NCBI RefSeq assembly: GCF_000720135.1
Contig: NZ_JOIU01000038.1
Span: 1-60,613 of the forward strand
Origin: Streptomyces sp. NRRL S-1022
GTDB lineage: Bacteria > Actinomycetota > Actinomycetes > Streptomycetales > Streptomycetaceae
Length of the DNA stretch: 60,613 bases
Reading direction: 5' to 3'
Made by a program: the position numbers and the translations under genes. Below, one piece after another: positions 27,472 through 36,575 of this stretch (position 1 is its first letter; each line of letters opens with the position of its first letter). Under the pieces are notes generated by a model. The model made no database searches, was not told the origin of the DNA, and was given only the letters and a program-made list of their open reading frames with translations.

Positions 27472-28269
27472 ATGAAGGTCGTTCTGTTCTGCGGCGGTTA
27501 CGGGATGCGGATGCGCAACGGGGCCTCCGACGACGTGCCCAAGCCGATGGCGATGGTCGGCCCCCGGCCGCTGATCTGGCACGTCATGCGCTACTACGCG
27601 CACTTCGGGCACACGGAGTTCATCCTGTGCCTCGGCTACGGGGCGCACCACATCAAGGAGTTCTTCCTCAGCTACGAGGAGACGACGTCCAACGACTTCG
27701 TGCTGCGGGGCGGGCGGACCGAGCTGCTGTCCACCGACATCGCGGACTGGACGATCACGTTCGCGCAGACCGGCATCGAGTCGCCGATCGGGGAGCGGCT
27801 GCGCCGGGTGCGCCACCACCTGGACGGCGACGAGATGTTCCTCGCCAACTACGCCGACGTGCTCACCGACGCCCCGCTGCCGGAGATGATCGACCGGTTC
27901 GCCCGGCGCGACGCCGGCGCGTCGATGATGGTGGTGCCGCCGCAGTCCTCGTTCCACTGCGTGGACCTGGGCGAGGACGGCCTGGTGGGGGGCATCACCC
28001 CGGTGAGCGAACTGCCGCTGTGGGAGAACGGCGGCTACTTCGTGCTCCGCCAGGAGGTCTTCGACCACATACCGGAGGGCGGCGACCTGGTCGCCGACGG
28101 GTGCGCCCGGCTGGCCAAGCGCGGCCGGCTGGTGGCGCACCGGCACCGCGGCTTCTGGAAGCCGACCGACACCGTGAAGGAACGGGCCGCGCTCGACGAC
28201 GCGTACGCCCGGGGCGACCGCCCCTGGGCCGTGTGGGAACGGGACGGCGCCGTGGCGAGGACCGCGTGA
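27472..28269 (+). CDS. glucose-1-phosphate cytidylyltransferase-like nucleotidyltransferase
   Basis: A 265-residue sugar nucleotidyltransferase. The N-terminus KVVLFCGGYGMRMRNG followed by VPKPMAMVG is the pyrophosphorylase loop in the form typical of RfbF/DdhA. FWKPTDTVKERAALDD near the end is also characteristic. It should form an activated sugar, probably CDP-linked. No CDP-glucose 4,6-dehydratase is visible in the window, so the later steps may use the adjacent epimerase/dehydratase-like protein or enzymes elsewhere. The stop overlaps the GTG of the PIG-L gene. Confidence 0.85.
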   Translation: MKVVLFCGGYGMRMRNGASDDVPKPMAMVGPRPLIWHVMRYYAHFGHTEFILCLGYGAHHIKEFFLSYEETTSNDFVLRGGRTELLSTDIADWTITFAQTGIESPIGERLRRVRHHLDGDEMFLANYADVLTDAPLPEMIDRFARRDAGASMMVVPPQSSFHCVDLGEDGLVGGITPVSELPLWENGGYFVLRQEVFDHIPEGGDLVADGCARLAKRGRLVAHRHRGFWKPTDTVKERAALDDAYARGDRPWAVWERDGAVARTA

Positions 28270-28913
28270 TCCGGCTCGGGGCCGGGCCCCTGGACCGGAT
28301 CGTCGCGGTGGGCGCGCACTGCGACGACATCGCCATCGGTGCCGGCGGCACGCTGCTGACGCTGTGCCTCGCCCGGCCGGGTGTCCGTGTCGACGCGCTG
28401 GTGCTCTCCGGCGGGGGCGGCGAACGGGAGCAGGAGGAGCGGGCCGCGCTCGCCGCCTTCTGCCCGGGTGCCGACCTGCGGCTGACCGTGCTCAAGCTGC
28501 CGGACGGCCGCCTGCCCGTGCACTGGGACGAGGCCAAGGCCGCGGTCGAGGAGCTGCGCGCCCGGAGCGAGCCGGACCTGATCCTGGCGCCGCGCACCGA
28601 CGACGCGCACCAGGACCACCGCGGCCTGGCGCGGCTGATGCCGACCGCGTTCCGCGACCACCTCGTCCTCGGCTACGAGATCGTCAAGTGGGACGGCGAT
28701 CTGGGCCGTCCGGCGGCGTACCAGCCGCTGTCGCCGGAGACCGCCGAACAGAAGGTGCGGCTGCTGCAGGAGCACTACCCCTCGCAGCGGCACCGGCCCT
28801 GGTACGACCGGGAGGCCTTCCTCGGGCTGGCCCGGATCCGGGGCATCGAATGCCACGCGCGCTACGCCGAGGCGTTCGCCGTCACCAAACTCACGCTCAA
28901 CCTGGGGGGTTGA
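28266..28913 (+). CDS. PIG-L family deacetylase
   Basis: A 215-residue zinc-dependent deacetylase of the LmbE/PIG-L family. The metal motif appears as GAHCDDIAIGAGGT near residue 16 (His, Asp, Asp), and the second motif as TDDAHQDHRGLARL (HxDH) near residue 116. It normally removes N-acetyl groups from GlcNAc-type sugars. In this cassette it may deacetylate an aminosugar nucleotide or lipid-linked sugar. The GTG start overlaps the nucleotidyltransferase stop. Confidence 0.87.
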   Translation: MIRLGAGPLDRIVAVGAHCDDIAIGAGGTLLTLCLARPGVRVDALVLSGGGGEREQEERAALAAFCPGADLRLTVLKLPDGRLPVHWDEAKAAVEELRARSEPDLILAPRTDDAHQDHRGLARLMPTAFRDHLVLGYEIVKWDGDLGRPAAYQPLSPETAEQKVRLLQEHYPSQRHRPWYDREAFLGLARIRGIECHARYAEAFAVTKLTLNLGG

Positions 28914-28916
28914 ACC

Positions 28917-29942
28917 TTGCGCGTACTGCTGACCGGACACCAGGGCTATCTGGGTACCGTGATGGCCCCGGTCCTCAGGGCCGCCGGCCACGAAGTCGCC
29001 GGCCTGGACGCCGGCCTGTTCGCCGACTGCGTCCTCGGCCCGGCACCCGCCGACCCGCCGGGGCCGCGCGTGGACCTGCGCGACGTCACGGCCGAGCACG
29101 TGGCCGGGGTGGACGCCGTGATCCACCTGGCCGCGCTGTCCAACGACCCGCTGGGAGCGCTGGCGCCGGAGCTGACCTACGACATCAACCACCACGCGTC
29201 CGTGCGGCTGGCCCGGCTGGCCCGCGACGCCGGGGTGGGACGCTTCCTGTACGCGTCGACGTGCTCGGTGTACGGCGCCGCCGGCGGCGCCGGCCTGGTC
29301 GCGGAGGACGCCCCGCTGCGCCCGGTGACGCCGTACGCGGAGTCCAAGGTGCGGGTGGAGGACGATCTGCACGAGCTGGCCGACGGCGACTTCAGCCCGG
29401 TGTACATGCGCAACGCCACCGCCTTCGGCTACTCGCCCCGGCTGCGCGCCGACATCGTGCTGAACAACCTGGTGGGCCACGCCCTGTTGTCGGGAGAGGT
29501 GCTGGTGCTCTCCGACGGCACCCCCTGGCGCCCGCTGGTGCACGCCGCCGACATCGCCCGGGCCTTCACCGCCGCGCTGACCGCGCCGCGGGAAGCGGTG
29601 CACGACCGGGCGTTCAACATCGGCAGCGAGGCCAACAACGTCACGGTCGCCGAGATCGCCGAGCAGGTCGCCGAGGCGGTGCCCGGTTCCAAGGTGGTGA
29701 TCACCGGGGAGACAGGTGCCGACCCGCGGTCGTACCGGGTGGACTTCTCCCGGTTCCGTGCCGCGGTGCCCGGCTTCGACTGCGAGTGGACGGTGAAGCA
29801 GGGCGCGGTCGAACTGGCCGAGGCCTACCGGACGCACGGCCTGACCCGGGAGGACTTCGACCGGCGCTTCACCCGGCTGGCCGTGCTGCGCGCCGCGTCC
29901 GACGCCGGCGCGGTGGACGGCACCCTGCGGTGGCGCCGATGA
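28917..29942 (+). CDS. NAD-dependent epimerase/dehydratase
   Basis: A 341-residue extended short-chain dehydrogenase. It has LLTGHQGYLGTVMAPVL (GxxGxxG), STCSVYG and the catalytic pair YAESK. The family interconverts or dehydrates nucleotide sugars. The ending after residue 260, with DPRSYRVDFSRFR, is like members that accompany PIG-L, cytidylyltransferase and C-methyltransferase genes. It starts from a TTG at 28917 preceded by GGGGGG, and its stop overlaps the next ATG. Confidence 0.86.
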   Translation: MRVLLTGHQGYLGTVMAPVLRAAGHEVAGLDAGLFADCVLGPAPADPPGPRVDLRDVTAEHVAGVDAVIHLAALSNDPLGALAPELTYDINHHASVRLARLARDAGVGRFLYASTCSVYGAAGGAGLVAEDAPLRPVTPYAESKVRVEDDLHELADGDFSPVYMRNATAFGYSPRLRADIVLNNLVGHALLSGEVLVLSDGTPWRPLVHAADIARAFTAALTAPREAVHDRAFNIGSEANNVTVAEIAEQVAEAVPGSKVVITGETGADPRSYRVDFSRFRAAVPGFDCEWTVKQGAVELAEAYRTHGLTREDFDRRFTRLAVLRAASDAGAVDGTLRWRR

Positions 29943-31213
29943 CCACGGCCGGCGAAGAGATGTACGCACTGGTGGAGCGGCTCTACCCGCTGTGCCGGAG
30001 CATCACCGGCGACGGTGTGCGCGCCACCCTGGAGATCGTCGGCGAGTACGTGCCGCTGCGGGTGCACGAGGTGCCGACCGGGACCCAGGTGCTCGACTGG
30101 ACGGTGCCGCAGGAGTGGAACATCCGGGACGCGTACATCGCCGACTCCGCCGGCCGGCGGGTCGTCGACTTCGCCGCGTCCAGTCTGCACGTGCTCGGCT
30201 ACAGCGTGCCGGTGTCGGCGACCATGCCGCTGGCCGAGCTGCGCGCACACCTGTACACGCTGCCGGAGCACCCGTCCTGGGTGCCGTACCGCACCAGCTA
30301 CTACCAGCCGGAGTGGGGATTCTGCCTGGCCCAGGAGACCCTGGACGCGCTGCCGGACGGCGAGTACGAGGTGCGCATCGACTCCACCCTCGCCGACGGC
30401 CACCTCACCTACGCCGAGCACGTGGTCCCCGGGCAGGTCCCGGACGAGGTGATCGTCTCCTGTCACGTCTGCCACCCGTCGCTGGCCAACGACAACCTGG
30501 CCGGCATCGCGGTGGCCACCTACCTGGCCCGTGCGCTGGCGGAGCGGACGCCCTACTACACCTACCGGTTCATCTTCGCGCCCGGCACCATCGGGGCGAT
30601 CACCTGGCTGGCCCGCAACGCGGACCGGGTGGACCGGGTCCGGCACGGGCTCGTGCTGGCCTGCGCCGGGGACCCGGGTCAACTGACGTACAAGCAGAGC
30701 CGGCGCGGCGACGCGGAGATCGACCGGGTGATGCGGCACATCCTGGCCGCCTCCGAACGCCCGCACCGCGTCACCGAGTTCACTCCGTACGGCTACGACG
30801 AGCGGCAGTTCTGCTCGCCCGGCTTCGATCTCGGTGTGGGCTCGCTCAGCCGGACCCCGTACGCCGGCTACCCCGAGTACCACACGTCGGCGGACAACCT
30901 GGACTTCGTCTCCCCGGAGGCGATGGCGGACACCCTCGCCGTCTGCCGCGAGGCATTCGCCGTGCTCGACCGCAACCGGCGGTACGTCAACCTCAGCCCG
31001 TACGGCGAACCGCAGTTGGGCCGGCGCGGGCTGTACGACTCGCTCGGCGGCCGGAGCGACGCGAAGGAGGCCCAGATGGCCATGCTCTGGGTGCTCAGCC
31101 TCTCCGACGGCGAGCACGGTCTGCTGGACGTCGCCGAGCGGTCGGGGCTGCCGTTCGACACCGTCGCCGCCGCGGCCGGCGCCCTGCACGGCGCCGGGCT
31201 GATCAAGGCATGA
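29939..31213 (+). CDS. DUF4910 aminopeptidase-like protein
   Basis: A 424-residue protein of the DUF4910/DUF2172 group. It has an M28-like metallopeptidase fold interrupted by the DUF2172 insertion, ending in a winged-helix-like domain. Visible landmarks are CHVCHPSLANDNLAGIAVA, APGTIGAITWLARN and GYPEYHTSADNLDFVS, which place His, Asp and His residues where zinc ligands are expected. Members sit in polysaccharide and sugar-nucleotide loci rather than peptide degradation loci, so a sugar amide or N-acyl substrate is plausible. Its true reaction is not established. Confidence 0.82.
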   Translation: MTTAGEEMYALVERLYPLCRSITGDGVRATLEIVGEYVPLRVHEVPTGTQVLDWTVPQEWNIRDAYIADSAGRRVVDFAASSLHVLGYSVPVSATMPLAELRAHLYTLPEHPSWVPYRTSYYQPEWGFCLAQETLDALPDGEYEVRIDSTLADGHLTYAEHVVPGQVPDEVIVSCHVCHPSLANDNLAGIAVATYLARALAERTPYYTYRFIFAPGTIGAITWLARNADRVDRVRHGLVLACAGDPGQLTYKQSRRGDAEIDRVMRHILAASERPHRVTEFTPYGYDERQFCSPGFDLGVGSLSRTPYAGYPEYHTSADNLDFVSPEAMADTLAVCREAFAVLDRNRRYVNLSPYGEPQLGRRGLYDSLGGRSDAKEAQMAMLWVLSLSDGEHGLLDVAERSGLPFDTVAAAAGALHGAGLIKA

Positions 31214-32508
31214 CGCCGGTGACCGCCCAGGACGAGAAGGCGACCGCACCGGCCGGGTCCGCCCGGCGGGCCCTCGCCGGCCGGCTCTCCTGGGGACTGG
31301 CCGACCAGGCGGCGTCCAGCATCAGCAACTTCGTGGTCGGCGCCTACGTGGCCCGCTCGCTGGGGGTGACCGCGTTCGGCGTGTTCAGCCTGGCCTGGGT
31401 GACGTACGGCGTGGTGCTCAACGTCTCCCGCGGGCTGGCCACCGACCCGCTCGTGGTGCGTTTCAGCGGCGTGCCGGACGCCTCCTGGCGCGGGGCGGTG
31501 GTCCGGTCGACGGGTACCGCGCTCTGCGTCGGCGCGGCCATCGGCACGGCTTGCCTGGTGGCCGGCCCGGCTCTCGGCGGCCGTGTGGGGCCCGCGTTCC
31601 TCTGCCTCGGTGTCACACTGCCGGGGCTGCTGCTCCAGGACGCCTGGCGGTTCTCGTTCTTCGCCGCCGGCGCCGGGCGCAAGGCGTTCGTCAACGACCT
31701 CGTGTGGGGCGTCGCGCTGGTCCCGGCCATGGTCCTGGCGGCCCGGGCGGGCAGCGTGGCCGCGTTCGTGCTCGCCTGGGGCGCGTCCGCCGCGGTGGCC
31801 GCCGCGTACGGCTGCCTCCAGTCCGGCCTGCGGCCCCGGGTGACCGGGGCGCGGGGGTGGCTCCGCGAGCAGCGTGATCTCGGCTACCGGTACCTGGTCG
31901 AGAACGTCAGCCTCAGCGGCGCCAGCCAGCTGCGGGCGTACGGTCTCGGCGCGATCGTCGGGGTCGGCGCGGTCGGCGCGGTGCGGGGCGCCGAGCTCCT
32001 GATGGGTCCGTTCCTCGCCGTGCTGATGGGGCTGTCGCTGGTCACCGTCCCGGAGGCGGCACGGGTGCTGCGGCAGGCCCCGCACCGCGTCGGCTCGTTC
32101 TGCCTCCTGCTGGGCGGCGGGCAGGCCGCGGCCGCGCTGCTGTGGGGCGGGGCGCTGCTGCTGCTGCCGCACCGGCTCGGCGAACTGGTGCTCGGCGACG
32201 TCTGGCACTCCGCCTCGCAGCTCATCGTGCCGATCACCCTCGGCGTCGCGGGCGCGGGCCTCGGCACCGGGGCGGCGGCCGGGCTGCGCGCGTTCGGCGC
32301 GGCCCGGCGCAGCCTGCGCTGCCAGCTGTTCGCCTCCGTCTGCTACGTCGGCGGCGGGCTGGGCGGGGCGGCCGCGGCCGGCGCGGTCGGCTCGGCCTGG
32401 GGCGTCGCCGCCGCGACCGTCAGCGGCTCGGCCGTGTGGTGGCTGCACCTGCGGTCCGCCCTGCGCGAGCACCGCCGGAACCCGATTCCCGAAGTGAGGA
32501 CCGCATGA
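31210..32508 (+). CDS. Wzx-type lipopolysaccharide/polysaccharide flippase
   Basis: A 432-residue integral membrane protein with about 12 hydrophobic segments of the MOP/polysaccharide transport superfamily (LADQAASSISNFVVGAYVAR near the start). It should flip the undecaprenyl-linked repeat unit across the membrane for polymerisation by the Wzy-type protein. It overlaps the DUF4910 gene by 4 bases and the following glycosyltransferase gene by 4 bases. Its place between sugar enzymes and glycosyltransferases supports the role. Confidence 0.85.
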   Translation: MTPVTAQDEKATAPAGSARRALAGRLSWGLADQAASSISNFVVGAYVARSLGVTAFGVFSLAWVTYGVVLNVSRGLATDPLVVRFSGVPDASWRGAVVRSTGTALCVGAAIGTACLVAGPALGGRVGPAFLCLGVTLPGLLLQDAWRFSFFAAGAGRKAFVNDLVWGVALVPAMVLAARAGSVAAFVLAWGASAAVAAAYGCLQSGLRPRVTGARGWLREQRDLGYRYLVENVSLSGASQLRAYGLGAIVGVGAVGAVRGAELLMGPFLAVLMGLSLVTVPEAARVLRQAPHRVGSFCLLLGGGQAAAALLWGGALLLLPHRLGELVLGDVWHSASQLIVPITLGVAGAGLGTGAAAGLRAFGAARRSLRCQLFASVCYVGGGLGGAAAAGAVGSAWGVAAATVSGSAVWWLHLRSALREHRRNPIPEVRTA

Positions 32509-33452
32509 CCGACCGACCCAGGCTGAGCATCGGCCTGCCCGTGTACAACGGCGAGGAGTACCTGGCCGAGTCCTTCGACGCCCTGCTCGGCCAGACGTAC
32601 GAGGACTTCGAGCTGGTCGTCTCCGACAACGCCTCGACCGACGGGACCGAGGACATCTGCCGCCGGTACGCCGCGAAGGACTCCCGCATCCGCTACCTCC
32701 GGCTGCCTCGGAACATCGGCGCCACGCCGAACCACAACCATGTGTTCGCCGAGTCCCGCGGCGAGCTGTTCAAGTGGGCCTCGCACGACGACCTGTACGG
32801 CCGCGACCTGCTGGAGCGCTGTGTGGCGGCGCTGGACGAACGGCCCGACGTGATCCTCGCGCACACCGAGCAGGCGGTCGTCGACGGCGCCGGCCGGGTG
32901 AAGGTCCCCTACACGTACACGCTCGCCACCGACTCGCCGCACGCGCCGGAGCGCTTCCGCAGCCTGCTGTTCGAGCCCGGTGGCGACGACTTCTACGGGG
33001 TGATGCGGGCCGACGTGCTGCGCCGGGTGAAGCCGCTCGACAGCTACCACCACGCGGACCGCACGTTCGTCGCCGAGATCACCCTGCACGGGGCCTTCCA
33101 CCAGGTGCCGGAACTGCTGTACTTCCGGCGCGACCACCCCACCCGCGCCGAGCGGGCGAACCCCTCCAAGCGCTCCCGGTGCGTCAACCTGGACCCGCGC
33201 CGGGCGGGCCCGCTGCACCCGACGCCCCGGCTGCTCGCCGAGTACGTCTGGGGTTTCGTCGCGGCGATCCGGCGGGCGCCGCTGTCCCCGGCCGACCGGC
33301 GCGCCTGCTACCGCCACCTGGGCGCGTGGATGACCAGCCGGGTCCGGCCCGGCGCCGGGGAACGGGTCGAGGACCGCGCCCCGGTCGACCCGGACGGCGT
33401 CACCGTGTCCGTGGACGCCCTGGTCGCCGGGCGTGAGGGGCGGCGGGCATGA
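32505..33452 (+). CDS. glycosyltransferase family 2
   Basis: A 315-residue GT-A enzyme. It begins LSIGLPVYNGEEYLAESFDA and continues DFELVVSDNASTDGTEDICR, the classic GT2 nucleotide-binding start, with the metal-binding acidic motif at ASHDDLYG. No membrane segment is evident. It probably adds a residue to the lipid-linked unit. Coupled by 4-base overlaps on both sides. Confidence 0.9.
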   Translation: MTDRPRLSIGLPVYNGEEYLAESFDALLGQTYEDFELVVSDNASTDGTEDICRRYAAKDSRIRYLRLPRNIGATPNHNHVFAESRGELFKWASHDDLYGRDLLERCVAALDERPDVILAHTEQAVVDGAGRVKVPYTYTLATDSPHAPERFRSLLFEPGGDDFYGVMRADVLRRVKPLDSYHHADRTFVAEITLHGAFHQVPELLYFRRDHPTRAERANPSKRSRCVNLDPRRAGPLHPTPRLLAEYVWGFVAAIRRAPLSPADRRACYRHLGAWMTSRVRPGAGERVEDRAPVDPDGVTVSVDALVAGREGRRA

Positions 33453-34669
33453 GGGCCGCGGCACGGGTGGGGGTGTTCGGCCTGCTGGGCTCCGGAAACC
33501 TCGGCAACGACGGGTCGCTGGAGGCCGTGCTCGGGTACCTGCGCGCCGAGCACCCGGAGGCGGTCGTGGACGCGCTGTGCGGCGGGCCCGAGGCCGTCAC
33601 GGCCCGGTTCGGGATCCCCGCCACGCGGCTGCACTGGAACCGCGCGGAGTACCGGACCGCGTCGCGTGCGGGCGCCATCGCGGCGAAGGGCCTCGGCAAG
33701 CTCGTCGACGCCTTCCGCACCGCCGCCTGGGTGCGCCGGCACGACGTGGTGATCGTGCCGGGCATGGGCGTCCTGGAGGCCACGCTGCCACTGCGGCCGT
33801 GGGGCTTCCCGTACGCGCTGTTCCTGCTCTGCGCGAGCGGCCGGCTGTTCGGCACCCGGGTCGCGCTGGTCAGCGTCGGCGCCGCCGAGATCGGCAACCG
33901 GCCGACCCGGGCCCTGGTGCGCTGGTCGGCGCGGCTGGCCGCGTACCGGTCCTACCGGGACGCCCAGTCCCGCGACGCGATGCGGGCGATGGGCGTGGAC
34001 ACCAGGCGCGACGAGGTCTACCCCGACCTCGCGTTCTCCCTGCCGACGCCGCCGGCCGGCGTCCCCTCGGATGCGCCCGGCCGGGTCTGCGTCGGTGTCA
34101 TGGACTTCCGCGGCGGCAACGACGACCGCGCCCGGGCCGAGGAGATCCACCGGCGCTACCTCGACGGGACGATCCGGTTCGTCCGCGCGCTGGTGGAGGA
34201 GGGCAGGCCGGTCCGGCTGCTCACCGGCGACCGGTGTGACGCGCCGGTGGTCGCCGCGATCCTCGACGCGGTCGGCTCGCCGCTGGTCACCGCCGCCGGA
34301 ACGGCCTCACTGACCGATCTGATGCACGAGACCGCGGCCGCCGACACCGTGGTGGCGATCCGCTACCACAACCTGATCTGCGCGCTGAAGACCGGCACAC
34401 CGACGCTCGCCGTCACCTATGCGGCGAAGAGCGACGCGCTCATGGCCGGGATGGGGCTGGCCGCGTACTGCCACCCGGCGCGCGAGGTCGACGCCGACCG
34501 GCTGCTGGAGCAGTTCCGGGCGCTGGAGAAGCAGTCGGCCGAGCTGCGGCAGACCCTCGCCGAGCGGAACCGGGCCGCCGCCCGGCGACTCGACCACCAG
34601 TTCACCGCCCTGACCACCGCCCTGTTCCCGGCGGCCGGCCACGCCCACACCCTGCGGGAGGCTCCATGA
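33449..34669 (+). CDS. polysaccharide pyruvyl transferase family protein
   Basis: A 406-residue member of the polysaccharide pyruvyl transferase family. It has VFGLLGSGNLGNDGSLEAVL at the start, VIVPGMGVLEATLP in the middle, and IRYHNLICALKTGTPTLAVT near residue 310, the conserved RxH segment. Such enzymes attach pyruvate ketals from phosphoenolpyruvate to exopolysaccharide sugars, adding negative charge. It is coupled to the GT2 gene and the RmlC-like gene. Confidence 0.86.
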   Translation: MRAAARVGVFGLLGSGNLGNDGSLEAVLGYLRAEHPEAVVDALCGGPEAVTARFGIPATRLHWNRAEYRTASRAGAIAAKGLGKLVDAFRTAAWVRRHDVVIVPGMGVLEATLPLRPWGFPYALFLLCASGRLFGTRVALVSVGAAEIGNRPTRALVRWSARLAAYRSYRDAQSRDAMRAMGVDTRRDEVYPDLAFSLPTPPAGVPSDAPGRVCVGVMDFRGGNDDRARAEEIHRRYLDGTIRFVRALVEEGRPVRLLTGDRCDAPVVAAILDAVGSPLVTAAGTASLTDLMHETAAADTVVAIRYHNLICALKTGTPTLAVTYAAKSDALMAGMGLAAYCHPAREVDADRLLEQFRALEKQSAELRQTLAERNRAAARRLDHQFTALTTALFPAAGHAHTLREAP

Positions 34670-35217
34670 AGGCGATCCAGGTTCCGGAGATCGACGGGGC
34701 CTACCTGTTCGAGCCGACGCCGTACACCGACGAACGCGGCTTCTTCTGCCGCACCTTCGACGCCGACGTGGTCCGCTCGGTGGGCCTCGACCCGGACGCC
34801 TTCGTCCAGGACAGCCTGTCCCGTTCGGTCCGGGGCGTGCTGCGCGGCCTGCACCTGCGCTCCGGCGCCGGCGAGGCCAAGCTGGTGCGGTGCTCGTACG
34901 GGAAGGTCTTCGACGTCGTCGTGGACCTGCGGCCGGACTCGCCGACCTACCTGGGCCGGGCCTTCTTCGAACTGTCCGGCGAGACGCAGGTGACCCTGTA
35001 CATCCCGGCGGGCTGCGCGCACGGCTTCCAGGCGCTCACCGACACCGCCGACACCTCCTACCGGATCGACCGGCCGCACGATCCGGCCGAGGACGTGACG
35101 ATCGCCTACGACGACCCGCAGCTCGCCGTTCCCTGGCCGCTGCCGGTCAGCTCGATGTCCCAGCGGGACCGGGAGGCGCCGAGCCTCGCCGCGGTCCTGG
35201 AACACCGGAAAGGATGA
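34666..35217 (+). CDS. dTDP-4-dehydrorhamnose 3,5-epimerase-like cupin (RmlC family)
   Basis: A 183-residue RmlC-family sugar epimerase. It carries SVRGVLRGLHLRSGAGEAKL (catalytic His), GKVFDVVVDLRPDSPTYLG and CAHGFQALTDTADTSYRID (catalytic Tyr region). The family epimerises C3 and/or C5 of 4-keto-6-deoxy nucleotide sugars, as needed for L-rhamnose and many branched sugars. The usual RmlA, RmlB and RmlD are not in the window, so it more likely serves the C-methylated sugar made by this locus. Confidence 0.86.
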   Translation: MKAIQVPEIDGAYLFEPTPYTDERGFFCRTFDADVVRSVGLDPDAFVQDSLSRSVRGVLRGLHLRSGAGEAKLVRCSYGKVFDVVVDLRPDSPTYLGRAFFELSGETQVTLYIPAGCAHGFQALTDTADTSYRIDRPHDPAEDVTIAYDDPQLAVPWPLPVSSMSQRDREAPSLAAVLEHRKG

Positions 35218-35224
35218 AGTCGGC

Positions 35225-36550
35225 TTGGACACTGGAGAGTTCCACCTGCCCCGGTCGCGGGCAGCGAACGAACGACTGCACAGCCTGGTCCCCGGCGGCG
35301 CGCACACCTACGCCAAGGGGGACGACCAGTACCCCGAGAACCTGGCCCCGGTCATCAGCCACGGCCGCGGTTCCCACGTGTGGGACGTCGACGGCAACCG
35401 CTACGTCGAGTACGGCTCCGGCCTGCGCTCCGTCAGCCTCGGCCACGCCCACCCCCGCGTGACCGAGGCGGTGCGGCGCGAACTCGACCGCGGCAGCAAC
35501 TTCGTCCGGCCGTCCGTCGTGGAGCTGGAGGCCGCGGAACGCTTCCTGGCCACGGTGCCGACCGCCGAGATGGTGAAGTTCGCCAAGAACGGCTCCGACG
35601 CCACCACCGCCGCGGTGCGCCTCGCCCGCGCCGCCACCGGGCGCCCGCGGGTGGCCCTCTGCGCCGACCACCCGTTCTTCTCCGTCGACGACTGGTTCAT
35701 CGGCACCACGCCGATGTCCGCCGGGATCCCCGAGTCGGCCAGTGAGCTGACCGTGACCTTCCCCTACGGCGACCTGGCCGCCACGGAGGAGCTGCTCAGC
35801 CGCTACCAGGACGAGGTCGCCTGCCTGATCCTGGAACCCGCCACCCACACCGAGCCGCCGCCCGGGTACCTCGCCGGGCTGCGCGAGCTGGCCGACCGGC
35901 ACGGCTGCGTCCTGGTCTTCGACGAGATGATCACCGGTTTCCGCTGGTCGGAGGCGGGCGCCCAGGGCCTGTACGGCGTCGTCCCCGACCTCTCCACGTT
36001 CGGCAAGGCGCTGGGCAACGGCTTCGCCGTGTCCGCGCTGGCCGGGCGCCGCGAGCTGATGGAGCTGGGCGGGCTGCGGCACTCCGGCGACCGGGTCTTC
36101 CTGCTGTCCACCACCCACGGGGCGGAGACGCACTCCCTGGCAGCCGCGATGGCCGTGTTCGCCGCCTACACCGAGGAGGGCGTCACCGCGCGGCTGCACG
36201 CCCTCGGCGAGCGGCTGGCCGACGGTGTCCGCCAGGCCGCGACCGCCATGGGCGTCGGCGAGCACCTCGTCGTCCGGGGCCGGGCCAGCAACCTCGTCTT
36301 CGCCACCCTCGACGAGAACCGGCAGCCGTCGCAGCAGTACCGCACCCTGTTCCTGCGCCGGCTCCTCATGGGCGGGGTGCTGGCCCCGTCGTTCGTGGTG
36401 AGCAGCGCGCTGACCGACGCCGACATCGAGCACACCGTCGACGTGGTGGCCCAGGCGTGCGCGGTGTACCGGAAGGCACTGGACGCCGCCGACCCCACCC
36501 CGTGGCTGTCCGGACGGCCGGTGAAGCCGGTGTTCCGCCGGCTGGCGTGA
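35225..36550 (+). CDS. class III aminotransferase, glutamate-1-semialdehyde aminomutase-like
   Basis: A 441-residue PLP enzyme. It has FDEMITGFRW and STFGKALGNGF (candidate PLP lysine), and an N-terminus like glutamate-1-semialdehyde aminomutases (SLVPGGAHTY). Within a polysaccharide operon such a protein is more likely to aminate a keto sugar or a side-chain aldehyde than to make tetrapyrroles. The TTG at 35225 follows AAAGGA by about 10 bases. It is the last gene of the + strand exopolysaccharide locus; the next gene is convergent. Confidence 0.85.
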   Translation: MDTGEFHLPRSRAANERLHSLVPGGAHTYAKGDDQYPENLAPVISHGRGSHVWDVDGNRYVEYGSGLRSVSLGHAHPRVTEAVRRELDRGSNFVRPSVVELEAAERFLATVPTAEMVKFAKNGSDATTAAVRLARAATGRPRVALCADHPFFSVDDWFIGTTPMSAGIPESASELTVTFPYGDLAATEELLSRYQDEVACLILEPATHTEPPPGYLAGLRELADRHGCVLVFDEMITGFRWSEAGAQGLYGVVPDLSTFGKALGNGFAVSALAGRRELMELGGLRHSGDRVFLLSTTHGAETHSLAAAMAVFAAYTEEGVTARLHALGERLADGVRQAATAMGVGEHLVVRGRASNLVFATLDENRQPSQQYRTLFLRRLLMGGVLAPSFVVSSALTDADIEHTVDVVAQACAVYRKALDAADPTPWLSGRPVKPVFRRLA

Positions 36551-36575
36551 CGGGGAGACGTGAGGTGACGGGGTG

